NCBI GenBank assembly: GCA_947095535.1
Contig: OX352774.1
Location: 178,248,200-178,312,199, forward strand
Reading direction: 5' to 3'
DNA: 64,000 nt
Source: Poecilobothrus nobilitatus
Taxonomy: Eukaryota > Arthropoda > Insecta > Diptera > Dolichopodidae
Below the pieces are notes generated by a model that did not search any database, had not been told where the DNA came from, and saw only the letters and a program-made list of their open reading frames with translations. This document shows positions 58,532-64,000 of the stretch, in pieces. Position 1 is the stretch's first letter. Each line of letters begins with the position of its first letter. The position numbers were made by a program, and so were the translations under genes.

Positions 58532-60799
58532 GTTGTATATACTCAGAAAATCCGCTTATAAATGCGATCATAGAGTAGGATGTAAGTATAGTTTAAGTTT
58601 TCAGGTTAGTTAAATTTTATATAAAATAGAATGAATAAGGTTTTTCTTTATTACTTAAAATTATTTTTAACATCGAATTTTAATTAATATTATTTTAACA
58701 GTAAGACTTAAGTACTATTTCAAAGTTGCGATAATTTTTTTTAAATCAATTAGTGGAATAACAACCACACTCTAAATAGGAGTTTTATTACAAAATTGTT
58801 ACAATTGAAATAACAGCCAAACTTCAGTTAGGTATTTTTCAACTAAAATGATAAAAAAGGTAAAAAAGCCAAAGTAGACTTTAATCTCGAGAGCTTAAAA
58901 TTTTGCTAAAGTCTTAAGAACCAAAGTCTTTTATTTTCAATTATTACTATATTTATTAGATTAATTATTAATAATTTAAAAATCACAATTTCAAACTTTG
59001 TTAAATCATTATAATTTTGCCAAAGAAGCATGTGTCCTATCTCAATTATCTGATTTCATGTAACGATTTTAATTTTAAAAATGATCTGTACAAAATGTGA
59101 GAAAACATATTTTGGCTGTTAATCCTTGTGATTATTAGCGTAACGTTTTTCGAAAAGGCCTAACAATAACTTATCACCACTTATAGTATTACTTTGTCCA
59201 TATCAATTGAAGAAATCTAATTTTTAAAATGAGCCTATAAATATGTTATTTTTCCAAATAAAACTAGATAATATACTTCGAGCGTTGTGGAACATTTCAC
59301 AGATATTATTATCAAGTAAACTATAATAGTTTTCTTTTATAAGTTCTTTTATTTAAGCCCCATCGTTAAATACAGGTTTTATAAGTAGACGAAAATTAAA
59401 TAACCAGATCTGTTCAATAAAGTGCTAGTTATGTTTCATAAAATGAGATGATGTTTATTATCAAAAATTACTTACGTCAATATGTGTGTACCTGTAATAA
59501 TACCTTTTTCCAAGAAAAAAAAAATTTAAATATTGTGTGTGGGTCCTAATTAACTTGACAGCCAATAAGCTTTAATTCTTTTCAAATATAGGCAATTAAT
59601 GCCAATTCAAAATTAAATTCACTGCACTTAAATCTAATCATCTGTTGTACCTGTTTTAAACCGTTGACTTTTTTTTTGTTTATATTTCTTTTAGTTCCAA
59701 TATAATTCCAAACATCTCGAAATAAAATATTAAAAATACTTTAAAAAAATTTTTTTTTTCTTATAAAATATAAAATATCTATAAAACTATGAGTTCTCTA
59801 ATTATATTTTATTTTTAGGATACCAATAAAAAGAAAAATAAATTTAAAAAAATGTATTAGAAAAATTTTAATATTTTATGGAATAGAAAATGAAAACAAT
59901 TAAAGATAAGATGAAAAGTTTCCTTTCCTTTATGTTGGCATTTCTGTCAGATATAGTTAAAACTTTAAAAGATAAAAATAGATACAAAGTTTATTTAAAA
60001 TGTTTTTTTTTTTTTATTTTTGACAAGGGTGTTTTTTTTAGATTTGAGGTTATCAAAAACCAAAAAAAAAAGAAAAAAAAAGTAGTTTTTCATATTACTT
60101 TCCATTAAAATAATTTTCCATATCATTTTAATCGATTAAATAAAGGAAGCAACCAGTGGGGATTTTTAATTTTTCTTTTATGTTAAATTTTTTTATTATG
60201 CAAATTTTAATATTTGATAAATAACTAAAAATGAAAAAAAATAAGACTGTAGATATACAGTCACAAGACTTTTTTCATAACGATAATAAAAAGAATTTTA
60301 GAATATTGTGAGTTTCCATCCAAATTTGTATTTTTCTTAGATATTTTTTTTTTTTTTGTGAAATGAATGTTTACATCGTAACTTTAAAAAATTTGTACAC
60401 GTGTCCAAAGTCGCACTATGCTAGAAATATAATTCTACAAAATAAAACAAATACCACTTTATCTCTTCATACAATTTGTTTTTTATTAATTTTTATTCTT
60501 TTTAACTTGTAAAGATCCTTTTCTTTTCTTTCAAAATTTCCAATTCCTAGCTTTCGTTTAGAAGATATATGGATATCAAAAATATTTTTTAAAACAAGTT
60601 TTGGTTTCACATGTAAATTTAAATGTCAACTGAAAAACAAAACTGCTGTCGTTTGACAATGTCAGATGATATATTATTATTGCAATATATTGGGTTTTAT
60701 TTAAGCTTTGCTTTGCAGCTTCATTCCTGGTTGTGTTATAAAAAAATCTTTCTGTTTTGGAAATTAGTTTTTTATGAAATCCATGTATGTTCAAAAATT
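58532..60799. other. AT-rich spacer
   Basis: No gene or bounded repeat recognised. The 72-codon frames at 59890-60108 and 60576-60794 lack similarity to known domains. Confidence 0.5.
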
Positions 60800-61445
60800 T
60801 TTAGCACATTTCTAAAAAAATTTTGAAAAATGTGCCTATTAGTTTCACTGCGTTCGTCCTTCCGTCTCTTTACAAAATTTCTACATCGTTAAAGAAAGAG
60901 AAAAAAAATGTTAACCATGAGTAGATTTCATAAGCACAACACAACAAGTTGCAGAAGAACTTTTTAATGTGGCCCCATCCATTACGGAGCTACATTCCCT
61001 AAAAACTGAGAAAAGCTCTATTTTTAAATGCGTATATGTGATGTTCTGCTTAACATTTTGTCAATTTGAAAACGCTATTCGACAGAACTTTGTAAATCAA
61101 TCAATATCAAAATTATACAATATTTTTTAAATTTTGTATTTAAATTTACCGTTATGTGAAAATCAAATTTTGCATGATTTTGCTACCTTCATATACCTTC
61201 TGTTAGATAGAAACTTGAAATTTTGAGATAAGAAAGAATTTTTAGAATTAGTGTAAGTTTCCTTAAAAAAAATTTTTTTTGGACTTCCCCCTGTTTGTGA
61301 GCTATTATTAAGGCTCAAAAATTTAAAATTTTCTATTTTTAAACACCCATAACTTAGGCACCTGTACAAATTTTTCTAAGCCATAAACATTAAAGCTCCA
61401 GTAATATATTTTTCTTTTAGTTGTATAGGGTTCCAGAGTAGAATC
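60800..61445 (+). repeat. repeat family 2, copy with intact head hairpin
   Basis: A hairpin ('gcacattt' 60804-60811 / 'aaatgtgc' 60828-60835) is followed by 'attagtttcactgcgttcg' and 'tccttccgtctct'. Then come 'gttaaccatgagtagatttc', 'tggccccatccattacgg', 'accgttatgtgaaaatcaaa' and 'taacttaggcacctgtac'. Noncoding; antisense frames are chance. Confidence 0.8.
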
Positions 61446-61489
61446 AAATTAATAAGCAAATTAATACATATGTGCTGAAAATGGAACTA

Positions 61490-61995
61490 TTAACTGATTC
61501 TTTTTAGCATCTTATTAGTTTCACTCTGCCCGTTCGTCCGTCCGACTGTGCTTCCGTTTTTACAAAATTTCTACACCTTTCAGAATAGAATAATGAAATT
61601 TTAATCCAGGATAAGCCTCTTAAAAAATTAATATTTTAGAATAACTTTTTTATTCAGCCTTTATTTAGCTGTTACCGAAATACAACTTTGCAAAATTTGA
61701 AAAAACTCTCTTTTTAAATGTATTTATTTTGGGTTCAACATTTTGTTAATTTAGAACGCAAAACGACAGAATTTTTTTATTTATCTTTATAAATCAATAT
61801 CAAAAGTATACAACTTTTCGCTATTTAGGATTTAAATTTATAGTTTTGGTAAGGCGAAATTTTGCAGGATTTTACCTTTTTCATAAATCCGGCACGCTTA
61901 TATAGAAATACCTTTTAGAATTAGCATATGTTTTTTTTCAGAAAAACTTCAGTGGATTTTTAGTGTCAAGAGAATTTAAAAGTTGGGAGAATATG
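61490..61995 (+). repeat. repeat family 2, copy in direct orientation
   Basis: 'attagtttcactctgcccgt', 'tcgtccgtccgactg', 'acacctttcagaatagaata', 'ttaatccaggataagcctc', 'gcattttacc...ataaatccggcacgctt'-type blocks and the 'agaatta' run follow the order of its neighbours. The head hairpin is lost. Confidence 0.75.
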
Positions 61996-62555
61996 ATGGA
62001 AAGTAAAAATAATAACTTTTGACAAATAATGTAGAAAAAAAAATGAAGTAAATTCTTATACGCTGATCTTCTTCTGATAATTTCTAAGCTGTTAGAAAAA
62101 TTGATTTATATCTATCTATATTTTTTACACTCACTTACGATTTGCTTTGAAAAACGAAAAACATAATTGTGGCTACTGATTGCACATTTATTATTGCAGT
62201 TGATTCAACCAGGATGTATAAAAACAGGAATAAAACGCGACCGATAGAATTAGGAGCAGAAGAAATAAATGAAAAATCAAACTAAATCACTCGAAATTTA
62301 CGCATGTCAACTTTACTTAGAAAAAAATATAAGTGCTCTTTCTAGTCCAAAACACATAACAAAATTTCTGTATATAACACTTCTGGGTATAAAAATGAAG
62401 GAATAAAATATTCAAAATACAGACTTTATCCTGGCATATCGGTAGTAAATCTAAAATCTCAATATATGTATTCTTATAGCATCAAATTTTTAATGAACAA
62501 TCAAATTTTTTCACCGATTTTCCGCTATTGGGTCTTCATACTTTAACTATGATCT
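61996..62555. other. AT-rich spacer
   Basis: Nothing recognisable. Confidence 0.5.
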
Positions 62556-62559
62556 ATAA

Positions 62560-62825
62560 CGAACATTTTAAAATAAGGTATTGCGTAACATAATTAATTC
62601 TTTCAAGTATATGTGCAATATATTCACAGAAACCTTAAAATCTCTACTATATCAGACGAAACTAAAACTAAATCAATCAAGCATATAAAACTCATCGATC
62701 TCAGCACGTTCAATTCAAAGTAATTGGATTAATTGGTAATTAAAATTGTTTTCGAAGACTAAAGCGAGAAAAGATGCGATTTTAAATAAATCTTGAATTC
62801 ATCAAAAATATCTATAGAATAAAGT
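62560..62825 (+). repeat. dispersed repeat X, copy 2
   Basis: Aligned to 22855-23110 (see there); shares 'aaaataaggtattgcgtaac', 'agtatatgtgcaata', 'ctatatcagacgaaact' and 'actaaagcgagaaaag'-type blocks. Repeat Y does not follow here. Confidence 0.65.
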
Positions 62826-63235
62826 GTTCTAATAGAATCTTGCTCTTATCTCAAAAAACGTAAAGAAAACTTTCGCCAGAGGACACAGAAGTATATCTAG
62901 TACAAATAAATGCTCATTAATACAAGGTCGAAATTCAAAAATGAATAATGACATGTTTTGAAAATTCGTACATAAGGAGGTTTAAACGTAATTTTTGAAG
63001 TAGGAGGTATATTTTTAGTGTGGTGAAGGTCGTCGTACTAATTATGTTCTATCGATGCAACCTACCCGATTTTTGATTTCCAATTTGGTTCGATTTTCTA
63101 TGTTTCCTTCATCCTATAATCCCAAAGAAAAATAAAAATCAGTTCAAAAAATAAGATCAAAGATAATTTTAAATTTTTTTTTGTTTTTTGAAAGATGAAA
63201 TTTGGAAAATTCATATTTTTTAGAAACATTTAGAA
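62826..63235. other. spacer
   Basis: 'gtgaaggtcgtcgtac' (about 63022) is a less AT-rich scrap. Nothing recognised. Confidence 0.5.
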
Positions 63236-63239
63236 ACAT

Positions 63240-64000
63240 TTTCATCATTTTTAGCACATTTCCAAAAAAAATTTGAAAAAATGTGCTTATTAGTTTCACT
63301 CTGTTCGTCCGTCCGTCTGGTTACAAAACTTCTACACCGTTAAAGATAGAGAAAAAAAATTTTAACCATGGGTAGGTCTCATAAAAAAAATAATTTTGTG
63401 GAACAAGTTTTTTTATTTTAAAATGCATAGATCTTATGTTCTGCTTCAGATTTTTTCAATCTGAAAACGTCATTCGACAGGTATTTTTTTTAACTTTGTA
63501 AATTAATATCAAAATTATACAATTATTTTAAATTTAGTATTTAAATTTACCGTTATGTGAAAACCAAATTTTGCATGATTTTTCTACTTTCATAACTCCG
63601 GCACGCTTTTAGATAGCGGCTTGAAATTTTAAGACAAGAAAGAACTTTTAGAATTAGTATAAGTTTGCTCAGAAAATATTTTTGGACCACCCCCTGTTTA
63701 TGAGCTATTAGGGCTTAAAAATTGAAAATTTGCTATTTTTAAACACCTGTAACTTAGGAACCTGTACTGATTTTACTTCTGCAACATATAAAAATTAAAG
63801 CTACAGTAATATATTTTTACGTGTGTTAAAGGTTTATTTTAGTTGTAAAGAGTTCCAAAGTTGCAGCTCTTCAAAATTGCGAAAAAGACCCATTTTCAGA
63901 TGTTCAGGCTCAGGCTCTGCGTAATAGTTTTGCAATCAATCTAGTTTTTTTTCCTGACTTACGACCCTTCAAAATTTCAAAAATGTCCTATTTTCAAGTT
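63240..64000 (+). repeat. repeat family 2, most complete copy, runs off window
   Basis: Head hairpin 'gcacattt' 63254-63261 / 'aaatgtgc' 63279-63286; then 'tattagtttcactctgttcg' and 'tccgtccgtctggttac'. It continues with 'ttttaaccatgggtaggtct', 'ataactccggcacgctttta', 'ggaccaccccctgtttatga' and 'gtaacttaggaacctgtact'. The right end is beyond the window. Confidence 0.85.

Overview
This window looks like repeat-rich, strongly AT-biased nuclear DNA from a metazoan, most likely an insect. I find no intact conventional protein-coding gene. Open frames are short, full of poly(T)/poly(A)-derived Phe, Lys, Ile and Asn, and mostly chance; the few with recognisable protein similarity are decayed transposon or retrotransposon coding regions. 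There are no bacterial-style operons, no rRNA and no free-standing tRNA genes. The insect suggestion rests on the combination of DINE-1-like elements, mariner-type elements and Jockey-type LINEs; the species cannot be named from this sequence.

Layout. 1-6.3 kb: sparse DNA with a tRNA-derived SINE (2.16 kb), a LINE C-terminal scrap (3.1 kb), a 769-bp inverted-repeat MITE with TA duplications (3.8-4.6 kb) and a badly decayed LINE on the minus strand (5.2-6.2 kb). 6.3-12.7 kb: AT-rich spacer with a perfect hairpin, a 112-bp duplication, a family-2 repeat and a reverse SINE. 12.7-18.8 kb: two copies of a DINE-1/Helentron-like element, and a foldback element with internal ~90-bp tandem repeats. 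20-32 kb: a second poly(A)-tailed retroposon family, dispersed repeats, a composite 1.1-kb MITE and a small foldback element. 33-37 kb: family-2 repeats, short tandem repeats, a candidate Helitron 3' end and a SINE. 39.06-39.96 kb: a complete but internally deleted mariner-type transposon with a dead transposase. 41.4-44.1 kb: a foldback element with a perfect 9-bp target duplication, followed directly by another inverted-repeat element and a MITE. 44.7-49 kb: DINE-1-like copies and a 5'-truncated Jockey-like LINE with its poly(A) tail. 50.7-54.8 kb: a complex inverted repeat, a LINE tail, a MITE and a tandem-repeat patch. 56.8-58.5 kb: an unidentified coding remnant, a dispersed repeat, a Jockey-like LINE remnant and a SINE. 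60.8-64 kb: three head-to-tail copies of repeat family 2.

How it fits together. Every recognisable functional signature belongs to mobile DNA: LINE reverse transcriptases (presumptive providers for the SINEs), a mariner transposase relic, and several MITE families sharing the TA-CAGGGTG type of terminus that a mariner-like transposase could have mobilised. The less familiar parts are the foldback elements that carry their own minisatellite, two repeat families sharing DINE-1-like architecture, and a mariner relic in which three tryptophan codons have become TGA. All family assignments are from reading the sequence, with no database search.
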